Positions 41,909 through 50,722 of a stretch of 64,000 nucleotides of DNA are shown here, piece by piece; position 1 is the stretch's first letter, and the number at the start of each line of letters is the position of its first letter. The DNA is from Thermoleophilia bacterium (GTDB lineage Bacteria > Actinomycetota > Thermoleophilia > Miltoncostaeales > Miltoncostaeaceae). A program made the position numbers and the translations under genes. The notes beneath the pieces were generated by a model. It did not search any database. It worked only from the letters and a program-made list of their open reading frames with translations, and was not told where the DNA came from. The stretch spans positions 1 through 64,000 of the forward strand of contig JANQPH010000032.1 of assembly GCA_028285405.1 (NCBI GenBank), in the 5' to 3' direction.

Positions 41909-43693
41909 ATGGCGAAGCGCTCCTGGAGGTGGCGAGGCGGTCGGCTGCTCGCAGTCGCGCTGGTCGTCCTTGCCGTCGTTGCGCTCGGGCTGACCGGAGC
42001 GGCGCTCGCCCGGGGGGGCGACGGCGCACCGCCACGGGTCTCGCTCGACGGGGTCGACGTCAGCGGGCTGACCGACGAGGAGGTCCGCGAGGTCGCCGCA
42101 GCTCGCCTCGAGGAGCTGCGCTCCGAGACGATCGTCCTGACCAGTCCGGACGCCCCCGCCTTCGAGCTTCGCGTCGACAAGGGCGAGCTGATCCGAGGAG
42201 CCGACCTGGACGCCGCGGTGGAGGCGGCCGCCACCGAGCGGGGCGCCTTCGGGAACCTGCTGGCTCGCATCGGCATCGCCTCACGGCGTGAGGTCGCGGT
42301 CGAGCCGGTGATCAACCGCAATCGCGTCGACGCCATCGTCGACCAGGTGGTCGGCCAGCTGAGCGAGAAGCCCGCACGGGGGGCGACCGTCGTCGCCTCC
42401 GGCGACGGCTTCGCCGTTCGCTCTGGCGCGCCCGGCAACGGCGTGGATCCGCTCTGGCTCGAGGCGAGGCTCGCCGAGCTCCCCGACGAGATCGAGATCC
42501 CGCTCGGCCCGCACGACGCGCCGATCTCGGACGCCGCGGCGCAGCGCGCCGTCGAGGTGGCCGAGCGCGCCACGTCGAGCCCGGTGTCGGTCGCGCAGGG
42601 CCCGTACGGCTTCCCGCTCGACCGGAACTTCCTGCGGCAGGCGATCGAGTTCGTGCCCGACGCGCCGGACCTGCTGGTCCGGCTGAACGGCGACCTCCTC
42701 GCCGAACGGCTCCGCCCGGCCTTCGCCTCGCGCGAGGTCGAGGCGAGCGACGCACGGTTCCAGCCGGTCGCCAGCGGCATCGAGATCGTCCCCGAGCGCA
42801 CGGGTCGCCGGCTCGACCTGAACGCGATCGGCCGCGCCATCGTGCAGCGCCCGGAAGGCGCCAAGTCGGTCAAGGCCCGCTACGAGGTCATCCGCCCGCG
42901 CCGCAAGAGCGCCGATCTGGAGGCGCTCGACATCAACGAGCTCGTCGGCGAGTTCACGACCGAGTTCACCCCCGGAGAGCCGCGGGTCACGAACATCCAG
43001 CGCGGAGCGGCGCTGCTCGACGGCGCGATCATCAAGAAGGGCGAGACCTTCTCGCTGAACGACGCGATCGGCGAGCGCACCGAGGAGCGCGGGTTCGTCC
43101 CGGCCCCTGAGATCTCGGGTGGAGAGCTCGAGGACGGGGTCGGCGGCGGCGTCAGCCAGATCGCGACGACCTTCTACAACGCCGCGTTCTTCGCGGGCCT
43201 CGAGATCGCCGAGCACCGCCCGCACGAGTTCTACATCTCGCGCTATCCGGAAGGCCGCGAGGCGACGATCTCGTGGGGCGGCCCCGACGTCGTCGTCGTC
43301 AACGACTGGCCGAGCAACGTCCTCGTCGACAGCCAGACATCGGACGGGGCGATCACCGTGCGGCTGTACTCCAACGGCCACGACCGACGGGTCGAGACCG
43401 AGACCGGTGGGCGAAGCGACTTCGAGGAGCCGGAGATCACCGAGCGCGCGGGAGAGGATCTTGCGCCCGGCGAGTTGCGCTACATCCAGGACCCGGGGTC
43501 GCCGGGCTTCAAGGTCAGCTACACGCGGACCGTCTACGAGGGCACCGACGTGAAGCGCGACGAGACGTTCCGGTGGACCTACAAGCCGCAGAACGGGATC
43601 ATCGAGATCGGCGGCTTCGTGCCGGAGTCGGAGGAGCCGGCCGACGAGGACCAGGGGGCCTCCACCGAGGCCGAGGTGGTCGCGCCGGAGTAG
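41909..43693 (+). CDS. VanW family cell-wall protein with PG-binding and G5-like domains
   Basis: 594 residues. A short basic N-terminus leads into one membrane anchor (LLAVALVVLAVVALGLTGAALA). Two YoaR-like peptidoglycan-binding segments lie at about 45-300 (PPRVSLDGVDVSGLTDEEV). The VanW domain spans about 350-475 (FTTEFTPGEPRVTNIQRGAALLD is its start; GGGVSQIATTFYNAAFFAGL is the signature). A G5-like strand pair FKVSYTRTVYEGTDVKRDE follows, then an acidic tail. Extracytoplasmic, role in envelope maintenance unknown; not evidence of vancomycin resistance. Confidence 0.88.
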   Translation: MAKRSWRWRGGRLLAVALVVLAVVALGLTGAALARGGDGAPPRVSLDGVDVSGLTDEEVREVAAARLEELRSETIVLTSPDAPAFELRVDKGELIRGADLDAAVEAAATERGAFGNLLARIGIASRREVAVEPVINRNRVDAIVDQVVGQLSEKPARGATVVASGDGFAVRSGAPGNGVDPLWLEARLAELPDEIEIPLGPHDAPISDAAAQRAVEVAERATSSPVSVAQGPYGFPLDRNFLRQAIEFVPDAPDLLVRLNGDLLAERLRPAFASREVEASDARFQPVASGIEIVPERTGRRLDLNAIGRAIVQRPEGAKSVKARYEVIRPRRKSADLEALDINELVGEFTTEFTPGEPRVTNIQRGAALLDGAIIKKGETFSLNDAIGERTEERGFVPAPEISGGELEDGVGGGVSQIATTFYNAAFFAGLEIAEHRPHEFYISRYPEGREATISWGGPDVVVVNDWPSNVLVDSQTSDGAITVRLYSNGHDRRVETETGGRSDFEEPEITERAGEDLAPGELRYIQDPGSPGFKVSYTRTVYEGTDVKRDETFRWTYKPQNGIIEIGGFVPESEEPADEDQGASTEAEVVAPE

Positions 43694-43720
43694 GCACGCG
43701 TCAGGCTGAGGCTCGGGACC

Positions 43721-44698
43721 TCACAGCGTCGCCTCCCAGCCGGCTGGATCGCGCAGGAACGCCAGCAGCGCGTCCGAGGTCTCCTCCGGCGCCTCTTCGG
43801 CGACGAAGTGGCCGCCGCGCACGGCTCTGCCGGACACCTCGTCCGCATAGTCGGTCCAGATCCGGCCGACGTCGTAGAGCTGGCCCATGCGGCCCTCGTC
43901 TCCCCACAACGCGAGCAGCGGCGCCTGCACCCGGCGGCCCGCCGACACGTCGGCGTCGTCGAGCTCGAGATCGATGCTGGCCGCCGCCCGGTAGTCCTCG
44001 CAGCTGGCGTGCACCGCGCCCGGGCTCGACATCCCGGCCACGTACTCGTCCACCGCCGCCGGATCGATCGGTCGGGCGTCACCCGCCCACCGATCCAGGA
44101 CCCAGCGAGTCCACCCCTCGATGTCGGCGCCGATGAGGCGCTCGGGCAGCTCGGGCTGGGTCAGGAAGAACCAATGGAAGTAGCCGTCGGCCAGCGGCCG
44201 ATCGACGTGATGGAACAGGTAGTGCGTCGGGACGATGTCGAGCACCGCGAGCGACCGGACGACACCCGGTGCGTCGAGCGCCAGGCGGTGAGCGACCCGC
44301 GCGCCCCGGTCGTGGCCGACGACCGCGAACCGCTCGTGGCCGAGTCCCTCCATCAGCCGCAGCGCGTCCGCCGCCATCGCGCGCTTGGAGTACGTCGTGT
44401 GGCGGCTGTCGCCGGGGGGCTTCTCGCTCTGTCCGTAGCCTCGCAGGTCCGGCATGACGAGCGTGTGCTCGGCGGCGAGCCGATCGACGACGTGCCGCCA
44501 CATCACGTGGGTCTGCGGGTACCCGTGCAGGAGGAGGACCGGGGGCCCCTCGCCGGTGACGGCCACCGCCAGCTCGATCTCCCCCACGCGCACGAGGCTG
44601 CGGGCGACGCCGGGCATGATCGGGGAGGGCGCGAGCGGGCGTCCCGGCAGTCGCTCGCGCGGATCACGCGAGCGTTCCGATCCACTAGCCTCGCTCAT
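43721..44698 (-). CDS. Haloacid-type alpha/beta hydrolase, probable fluoroacetate dehalogenase
   Basis: 325 residues. The nucleophile is Asp (VVGHDRGARVAHR, D130), not Ser, with R131 and R134 at +1 and +4 to hold the substrate carboxylate, D154 in LDIVPT, and H175-W176 (YFHWFF) and Y236 (CEDYRA) where fluoroacetate dehalogenases bind the halide. The catalytic base H297 is in GGHF. Spacings from the nucleophile (+24, +45/46, about +106, +167) closely follow the known enzymes (Delftia DehH1, Rhodopseudomonas RPA1163). Substrate is inferred from these residues; related non-fluorinated haloacetates are possible. The ~27 N-terminal residues are unconserved. Convergent with the VanW gene. Confidence 0.82.
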   Translation of the reverse strand: MSEASGSERSRDPRERLPGRPLAPSPIMPGVARSLVRVGEIELAVAVTGEGPPVLLLHGYPQTHVMWRHVVDRLAAEHTLVMPDLRGYGQSEKPPGDSRHTTYSKRAMAADALRLMEGLGHERFAVVGHDRGARVAHRLALDAPGVVRSLAVLDIVPTHYLFHHVDRPLADGYFHWFFLTQPELPERLIGADIEGWTRWVLDRWAGDARPIDPAAVDEYVAGMSSPGAVHASCEDYRAAASIDLELDDADVSAGRRVQAPLLALWGDEGRMGQLYDVGRIWTDYADEVSGRAVRGGHFVAEEAPEETSDALLAFLRDPAGWEATL

Positions 44699-44727
44699 GT
44701 GGCCAACCTACCGACGGTGACGCCAGC

Positions 44728-45885
44728 GTGGTCCAGGCGCCGACGCTGACAGACGCACATCGCGAGGTGCAGGCGCTGGCCCGCGAGTTCGCGGCAGCCG
44801 AGATCGCGCCGCACGCTGCGGAGTGGAACGCGCGTCACGAGGTGCCGGTCGATGTCCTTCGCAAGCTGGGCGAGATCGGACTGATGGGGATCGCGATCCC
44901 CGAGGAGCATGGCGGCTCCGGGCTCGATCACACGAGCGTCTGCCTTGCGATGGAGGAGATCTCCGCCGCCGACACGGGTGTCTCGACCGCGGTCGCCGTG
45001 CAGAACGGCCTCGCCGCCGCCCCGATCGTGAACAACGGCACGGATGCGCAGAAGGCGCGTTTCCTGCCGGGCATCGCGAGCGCCGAGACGATCGGCGCCT
45101 ACGCGCTGACCGAGCCCGAGGCGGGGTCCGACGCGGCCAGCCTGAGAACGACCGCGACCGCCGACGGTCGGGGCGGATGGGTGCTGAACGGCGCGAAGCA
45201 GTGGATCACCAACGGCGGGATCGCCGACGTGTTCGTGCTCTTCGCCCGCACCGGGGGCCCGGGAGCCAAGGGGGTGTCGGCGTTCGTGACGCCGGCCGCC
45301 CGCGGGCTGGTCCCGGGTGCGGAGCTCGGCAAGCTCGGGCTCCACTCCTCGTCGACGGTCGGGCTGACGCTCGAGGACCTCTCGCTCGGCGAGGACGCCC
45401 TCCTCGGAGGCGAGGGCCAGGGACTTCGCATCGCGCTGGAGACGCTCGACGCCGGGCGGATCACGATCGCCGCCCAGGCGTGCGGGATCGCGCGGGCGGC
45501 GATCGACCTGGCGGTCTCCTATGCGTCCGAGCGCCAGGCGTTCGGTGGACCGATCGCGCGCTTCCAGGGCGTGCAGTTCCCGCTGGCCGAGATGTCCGCG
45601 CGCCTGGATGCCGCGCGCCTCCTGATGCTCCACGGGGCGCGGCTGAAGGACGCGGGCGAGCCACACGGCGTCGCGGGCGCCAAGGCCAAGCTCGTCGCGA
45701 GCCGAGTCGCGGTCGAGGCCGCCGACGTCGCGGTCCAGACGCTCGGCGGCTACGGGTACTCGGCGGAGTTCGCCGCCGAGCGGCTCTACCGCGATGCCAA
45801 GATCACCGAGCTGTACGAAGGAACGAGCGAGATCCAGCGCATGGTGATCGCCCGCGCCCTCTTCGGGGATGCGGCACGAGGGTGA
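44728..45885 (+). CDS. Acyl-CoA dehydrogenase
   Basis: FAD enzyme oxidising acyl-CoA to trans-2-enoyl-CoA. 385 residues, GTG start. Motifs are YALTEPEAGSDAASL (about 126), WITNGG (flavin contacts), ASERQAFGGPI (about 262) and the C-terminal YEGTSEIQRMVIAR with the catalytic Glu (about 369). The fold is that of short-chain enzymes; chain-length specificity cannot be read off. Divergent from the dehalogenase-like gene, 29 nt apart. No partner ETF or enoyl-CoA hydratase genes nearby. Confidence 0.93.
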   Translation: MVQAPTLTDAHREVQALAREFAAAEIAPHAAEWNARHEVPVDVLRKLGEIGLMGIAIPEEHGGSGLDHTSVCLAMEEISAADTGVSTAVAVQNGLAAAPIVNNGTDAQKARFLPGIASAETIGAYALTEPEAGSDAASLRTTATADGRGGWVLNGAKQWITNGGIADVFVLFARTGGPGAKGVSAFVTPAARGLVPGAELGKLGLHSSSTVGLTLEDLSLGEDALLGGEGQGLRIALETLDAGRITIAAQACGIARAAIDLAVSYASERQAFGGPIARFQGVQFPLAEMSARLDAARLLMLHGARLKDAGEPHGVAGAKAKLVASRVAVEAADVAVQTLGGYGYSAEFAAERLYRDAKITELYEGTSEIQRMVIARALFGDAARG

Positions 45886-46046
45886 TGCCGATGACGAAGC
45901 CGATCTCAGGCCTCCACGCGGCCAACTGCAGCTGCCCGGCACCGCGCGAGGGCCTATCCGTTCGTGGGGGGTTTTAGAGTTTCGGGACGAGTAGTCTCAA
46001 GGGCGCCTGACGCGGTGCACAGGGCCCCATCCCGCGAGGCGCGACG

Positions 46047-47609
46047 ATGACGAGACGGTCCCAAACCAACGGCCTGCCCGCCAGCGGCATGGAGGCGGCG
46101 CGGCGTGCCGCGCTCCGCGCGATGCGCCGAGCGGTTGGCGGCGCACCGAGCCAGAACGGGCTGCCGCGCCGTCGGGAGCCCTGGGGCCGAGGCGGAGGGG
46201 GCGATCTCGGGGCCGATCTGACCGACGCGCTGTTTGCGGCGGTCGACGAGCAGGAGGGGGTCGGGGCCGTGCTGGCCGACTACGCGGCGGCGCGCTGCTG
46301 CGCAGCGGGTGCAGTCGCGGTCCATCTGGACGGTGAGGGCACCGCCCAGCCGGTCGGCGCGCACCACGAGGAGGCCTCGCCACCACTCGTGGCGTGGGAA
46401 GCGGCCGACCAGGCCGCTCGCACGGGGGTCGCCGCGGTCGAGCACGGAGGCGCCTACGGCGCTCCGATCCGAATGAACGGGCGCCCCTGGGGCGGGGTTG
46501 CGGTCTGGGGTGGCGAGCGGCCCAGGTCACCTCGCGAGCTCGCGGGCTGCGCGGCCGATCTCAGCTCGGCGCTGACCCTGGCGACCGAGCGCATCGAGCT
46601 CGCGAGCCGGGCGCGCGAGGAGGCGGCGCTGCGACGCATCGCCACCGCGGTCGCCGCGGGCCGGGAGCTGCCGGCGCTGCACTCGCTCGTCGTCGAGGAG
46701 GCGTCGGTGATGCTCGACGCCGACGCCGCGGCCATCTTCACGCTCGACGAGCGAGGAGCCGCCAGGCTGGAGCAGGCGTTCACTCGACCGCGGCGGGTGG
46801 AGGCCAACGCCCACGACTCGGTCTCGCGCGCGATCAGCTCGCAGCACTCGACCCGCTCCGACGCGAGCGCGATCGGCAACTGGCTGGGCGGGACCTTCTC
46901 CATCGCAGCGCCGATCACGGTCCGCGGAGCGGTTCGAGGCGCGCTGGTGGCGGAGCGAGCGGAGCAGCCGTTCGGCGCCGGCGCCGAGGAGCGACTCGCC
47001 GCGCTCGGTGAGCTCGCCGGCCTGGCGATCCTCAACTCCGACCGCAGCGCGGCGCTGTCGGCAGAGGCCCGAATCGACCACCTCACGGGGCTCGGGAACC
47101 GGCGCGCGTTCAGCGAACGGCTCTCCGACGAGGTGGAGCGAGCGCGCCGGTACGGGCACCCACTCGGCCTCGTCCTGATGGACATCGACGAGTTCAAGGC
47201 GATCAACGACACCTTCGGGCATCCCCTCGGCGACGACGTGCTCGCCGAGGTCGCACGCCGCCTGTCGTCGCTTGGCCGCGCCGGCGAGCTCGTTGCCCGG
47301 ATCGGCGGCGACGAGATCGCCTGGCTGCTGCCCGAGACCGATGTGGAGGGAGCCGCGAGCGCGGCCGAGCGTGCGCTCGAGGCGATCACGTCCGCGAGCT
47401 TCTCGGGGGTCGGGTCGCTGAGCGCATCGGCCGGGGTCGCGGACCTGAGTCCCGGCGGCGGACCGGCCGAGCTCGTTCGTCGGGCCGATGCCGCGCTGCT
47501 CCGCGCGAAGGTCGAGGGGCCGGGAATCGTGCGGCGCGCAGGCGACGACGATCCTCCGGCGCTTGGCGGCGGGGCACCGCCCGACACCGGACAGCCGCTG
47601 CCGCGCTGA
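46047..47609 (+). CDS. GAF-domain diguanylate cyclase-like protein (GGDEI signature)
   Basis: 520 residues, cytosolic. Two GAF-like regions lie at about 55-180 and 200-335 (ALHSLVVEEASVMLDADAAA). The GGDEF domain is about 345-505: IDHLTGLGNRRAF, the DIDEFKAINDTFGH metal-binding segment and signature ARIGGDEIAWL. Phe of GGDEF is replaced by Ile, which some cyclases tolerate. The inhibitory I-site RxxD reads RAGE, so product inhibition is probably lost. Predicted c-di-GMP synthesis is likely but not certain. Radical SAM gene starts 13 nt downstream. Confidence 0.86.
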   Translation: MTRRSQTNGLPASGMEAARRAALRAMRRAVGGAPSQNGLPRRREPWGRGGGGDLGADLTDALFAAVDEQEGVGAVLADYAAARCCAAGAVAVHLDGEGTAQPVGAHHEEASPPLVAWEAADQAARTGVAAVEHGGAYGAPIRMNGRPWGGVAVWGGERPRSPRELAGCAADLSSALTLATERIELASRAREEAALRRIATAVAAGRELPALHSLVVEEASVMLDADAAAIFTLDERGAARLEQAFTRPRRVEANAHDSVSRAISSQHSTRSDASAIGNWLGGTFSIAAPITVRGAVRGALVAERAEQPFGAGAEERLAALGELAGLAILNSDRSAALSAEARIDHLTGLGNRRAFSERLSDEVERARRYGHPLGLVLMDIDEFKAINDTFGHPLGDDVLAEVARRLSSLGRAGELVARIGGDEIAWLLPETDVEGAASAAERALEAITSASFSGVGSLSASAGVADLSPGGGPAELVRRADAALLRAKVEGPGIVRRAGDDDPPALGGGAPPDTGQPLPR

Positions 47610-47622
47610 TAGCGTCGGCGGG

Positions 47623-49086
47623 GTGCTCGGCGTGGCCCGCATCGCGGCTCGAACGGCGGCGATCCTCGGGCTGGACGAGCTGGGCAGCCGGCTCGGCGTA
47701 CTCGAGCGCGCATCGCGCCCGGAGCCGCCCGCGCTGGCGGAGGCGCTGCGCCGGCGCAGGGAGAGCTTTCCGGCGTGGGCATCCTCGGCCGCCCAGTCCA
47801 TCGGGGCACGGACGCTGGGGTGCGAGGGCACCCACGGGGTGTTTCCCAAGTGCAACCTGGCGTGCACGCCCTGCTACCACGGCGCCGACGCCAACCGCGT
47901 GCGGATCGACGGCGAGCACACCCTGGCGGAGGTCGACGCGCAATCGGCCTACCACGCACGACGCCGGGGGCCCGGCCAGTACGCCCAGCTGATCGGCGGC
48001 GAGGTCACGCTGCTGCCGGCGCGCGAGCATGCCGCCGCCCTCGAGGCGATGATCGCCAACGGCCGAAAGCCCATGAGCATGAGCCACGGCGACTTCGACG
48101 AGGCGTACCTGCGCGACCTCGCCCTCGACGAGCACGGCAAACCACGCTTCGATCGCCTCTACTTCGCGCTCCACTTCGACAAGCTGATGCGGGGACGGCG
48201 CGGCGCGCAGCGGCCCGAGCGCGAAGCCGACCTGCACGAGCACCGCGCGAGCGCGTGCGCGATGTTCCGCCGGCTGTCCGAGGAGACCGGCATGCGCACG
48301 TACCTCGCGCACAACATGACCGTCACGCCCGCGAACGTCGACGAGATCCCGGACCTGATCCGGCGCTGCGGGCAGATGGGCTTTCGGATGTTCAGCTTCC
48401 AGCCCGCCGCGTTCCAGGGCAACTCCGTGCGCTGGAAGGAGGACTACCGCGGGCTCACCTCGGACGACGTCTGGTCGAGGATCGAGGAGGGCGCCGGTGC
48501 GCGGCTGCCGTACCGACTGATCCAGACCGGGGACCTCCGGTGCAACCGGACGGCCTACGGGGCCTACGTCGGCGCGCGGTGGGTGCCGCTGTTCGACGAC
48601 CGCGATCCGCGCGACCACGGGCTCCGGGACGCGTTCTTCGGAGCGATGGGCGCGATGAACACCGAGGTCGGGCCCGTGCTGGCGGGAACGCGCATGGCCC
48701 GCGGGATCGCCCGCGAGCCACGGGTCGTGCCGATCGCGCTCGCCTGGGCGACGCGCTTGGTCCGCAGGGCGGGCCTGCGCCAGCTCGTCCGCCACGGGGC
48801 GAGGTCGATGACCTTCGTGATGCACAGCTTCATGGACGCCGCCGACGTGCTCCCGGCATGGCGCCTGCTCGAGCGCGGGCAGATGAGCGACGAGCCGAGC
48901 GTGCGCGAGACCCAGGAGCGCCTGCTCGCCTGCGCGTACCACATGGCCCATCCCGAGACCGGTCGCCTCATCCCGGCCTGCGCTCAGCACGCGGTGTATG
49001 ACCCCGCCGAGAACATGCGCTTGGCCGAGCTCCTGCCGGCGCGGCGCGCGACGGGCGGATCGGTCAGGGGTCGAGCAGCCCCATGA
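47623..49086 (+). CDS. Radical SAM protein of unknown substrate
   Basis: 487 residues, GTG start. The cluster-binding CxxxCxxC appears as FPKCNLACTPCYHG near residue 83, early after a helical N-terminus. The middle has HFDKLMRG and RMFSFQPAAFQGNS barrel segments. The C-terminus carries additional cysteines (LLACAYHMAHP and LIPACAQHAVYDP), possibly ligands of an auxiliary cluster. The domain order does not match SPASM, B12-binding or HemN types that I can identify. Follows the GGDEF gene by 13 nt. Its 3' end overlaps the oppositely oriented flavin oxidoreductase by 23 nt. Confidence 0.82.
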   Translation: MLGVARIAARTAAILGLDELGSRLGVLERASRPEPPALAEALRRRRESFPAWASSAAQSIGARTLGCEGTHGVFPKCNLACTPCYHGADANRVRIDGEHTLAEVDAQSAYHARRRGPGQYAQLIGGEVTLLPAREHAAALEAMIANGRKPMSMSHGDFDEAYLRDLALDEHGKPRFDRLYFALHFDKLMRGRRGAQRPEREADLHEHRASACAMFRRLSEETGMRTYLAHNMTVTPANVDEIPDLIRRCGQMGFRMFSFQPAAFQGNSVRWKEDYRGLTSDDVWSRIEEGAGARLPYRLIQTGDLRCNRTAYGAYVGARWVPLFDDRDPRDHGLRDAFFGAMGAMNTEVGPVLAGTRMARGIAREPRVVPIALAWATRLVRRAGLRQLVRHGARSMTFVMHSFMDAADVLPAWRLLERGQMSDEPSVRETQERLLACAYHMAHPETGRLIPACAQHAVYDPAENMRLAELLPARRATGGSVRGRAAP

Positions 49087-50254
49087 CCTCGTCGACCTGC
49101 GCGTAGCCGGTCTGCATCAGGAACGCGCCGAAGCGGCCATGTGACTTGGCGCCGATGATGAAGAACCCGGGCTCGGGGTTCTTCAGGGTGTCGCCGCTCG
49201 GCGCCGCCTGGGCGAGACAATCCGTCGAGCCGCTCCCCAGCAGCGCGGCCGAGAGCGACATGGGTGCCGCGGTCGCGTAGCACTGATGGACCTGGAGCTG
49301 CTCGTGGAGCGTGCCGTCCCCGACGGCTCCCACCAGCGCGATCACCCGGTCGGCGAGAACCTCCTCCCCCACGCCCCGTGTTCTCAGCGCGACGAGCAGC
49401 CGCCCGTCGCGCTCGGCGATCGCCGCGACGGACGATCCGAGCCGGACGTCCACGTCGGGGCTCGCCCCGCCCGCCAGGGCGGTGCTGCCGGCGACCAGCT
49501 CGGCCCGCGCCGGAAGGGGATCGCCCGGGACCCCGCCCCAGTGCGGCTCGCGGTCCCGGACCGCCCACACGACGCGCGTTCCACCTGCCTCGTGCGCGAG
49601 CGCGGCCAGGTCGCGGACCGCGGTCTGTGCGGAGTGTCCGGCGCCGACCACGAGCGTGGTTGCGCCGGCGAAGGCTCCGGGCTCCTCACCGATGTCGGGG
49701 ATGGTGCGCTCGATCGCGTGCTGAAGCGCGCGCTCGCCGGGCGCCGGGATGCCCCCGTCGCCGATCGCGTTCGGGATCGACAGCGCACCGGACGAGTCGA
49801 TGACGATGTCGGCGCGCTCGATTCGCTCGCCGTCGTGGTCCTCGACGAGGAGCAGGAACGGCCGCGCCGCGCGCGCGTCAGAGGCGATCTCCTCGTCCTT
49901 GACGAGCCCGGCCCGCCCGATGCCGAGCACGCGAGCGCCCACCCGCACGTGGCCCGCCAGCTCGGGCGCCCGCGCGAGCGGCTCGAGCAGCCAGCTCACG
50001 AGCTCGGCACCGGTCGGGAGCCTCGTCCGGTCGGCGACGTCCGGAGCCGCCGAGCCGAGGGTGGCGCGCATGCGGGTCGACACGTTCATCGACCACGGCG
50101 TGAACAGCTCGACGTGACCCCAGCCGCGCACGCCCGCGCCAACCGTGGACCCCGCCTCGTAGACGACCGGCTGCCATCCGCGCTCGGCCACGGCGAGGGC
50201 GGCATCGAGTCCAACCGGCCCCGAACCCACGATCGCGACCCGCGGTCCGCTCAT
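49064..50254 (-). CDS. FAD-dependent NAD(P)-binding oxidoreductase
   Basis: 396 residues. The FAD Rossmann motif VAIVGSGPVGLDAAL is at the N-terminus, and a second nucleotide-binding motif LVVGAGHSAQTAV lies near residue 206, as in flavin monooxygenases and thioredoxin-reductase-like enzymes. The C-terminal PEPGFFIIGAKSHGRFGAFL segment is typical of a family of uncharacterised flavoproteins. Substrate unknown. Convergent with and overlapping the radical SAM gene, so co-function is possible but unproven. 72 nt downstream of gcvH with no clear terminator. Confidence 0.82.
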   Translation of the reverse strand: MSGPRVAIVGSGPVGLDAALAVAERGWQPVVYEAGSTVGAGVRGWGHVELFTPWSMNVSTRMRATLGSAAPDVADRTRLPTGAELVSWLLEPLARAPELAGHVRVGARVLGIGRAGLVKDEEIASDARAARPFLLLVEDHDGERIERADIVIDSSGALSIPNAIGDGGIPAPGERALQHAIERTIPDIGEEPGAFAGATTLVVGAGHSAQTAVRDLAALAHEAGGTRVVWAVRDREPHWGGVPGDPLPARAELVAGSTALAGGASPDVDVRLGSSVAAIAERDGRLLVALRTRGVGEEVLADRVIALVGAVGDGTLHEQLQVHQCYATAAPMSLSAALLGSGSTDCLAQAAPSGDTLKNPEPGFFIIGAKSHGRFGAFLMQTGYAQVDEVMGLLDP

Positions 50255-50326
50255 GACACCCCCTCGCTCACCCGTGGACCCCGCCCTGGTACCCGACGCT
50301 CTCGCTGGGCGGATGTCCGGGGGTCG

Positions 50327-50719
50327 TCAGAGGCCCTTCAGGTACTCCTGGTAGGCGGCGGCATCCATGAGGTCGTCCAGCTCGCTCGGATCCGACAGCC
50401 GCACCCGGATCAGCCAGCCGCCGCCGTACGGATCGCTGTTGGTCAGCTCCGGGGTCGAGCTCATGTCGCCGTTGACGGCCAGCACCTCACCGCTCGCGGG
50501 CGCGTAGATGTCAGAGACCGCCTTCACGGACTCCAGCTCGCCGTACGGCTGGTCCTTGGTCACCGTCGACCCGACACCGGGAGGATCGAAGTAGACGACG
50601 TCGCCCAGGGCCTCCTGCGCGTACCAGGTGATCCCGAACTCCGCCTCCTCGCCCTCGCGCCGCACCCAGTCGTGCTCGCGGTGGTAAAGGAGATCGCCGG
50701 GGTATGACTCGTCAGCCAT
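50327..50719 (-). CDS. gcvH: Glycine cleavage system H protein
   Basis: Lipoylated shuttle protein of glycine cleavage. 130 residues, with the lipoyl-lysine segment GELESVKAVSDIYAPASGEV near residue 63 and the N-terminal YHREHDWVR region. Located 3 nt after gcvT. The P-protein and L-protein genes are not in this window. Confidence 0.96.
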   Translation of the reverse strand: MADESYPGDLLYHREHDWVRREGEEAEFGITWYAQEALGDVVYFDPPGVGSTVTKDQPYGELESVKAVSDIYAPASGEVLAVNGDMSSTPELTNSDPYGGGWLIRVRLSDPSELDDLMDAAAYQEYLKGL

Positions 50720-50722
50720 CGC

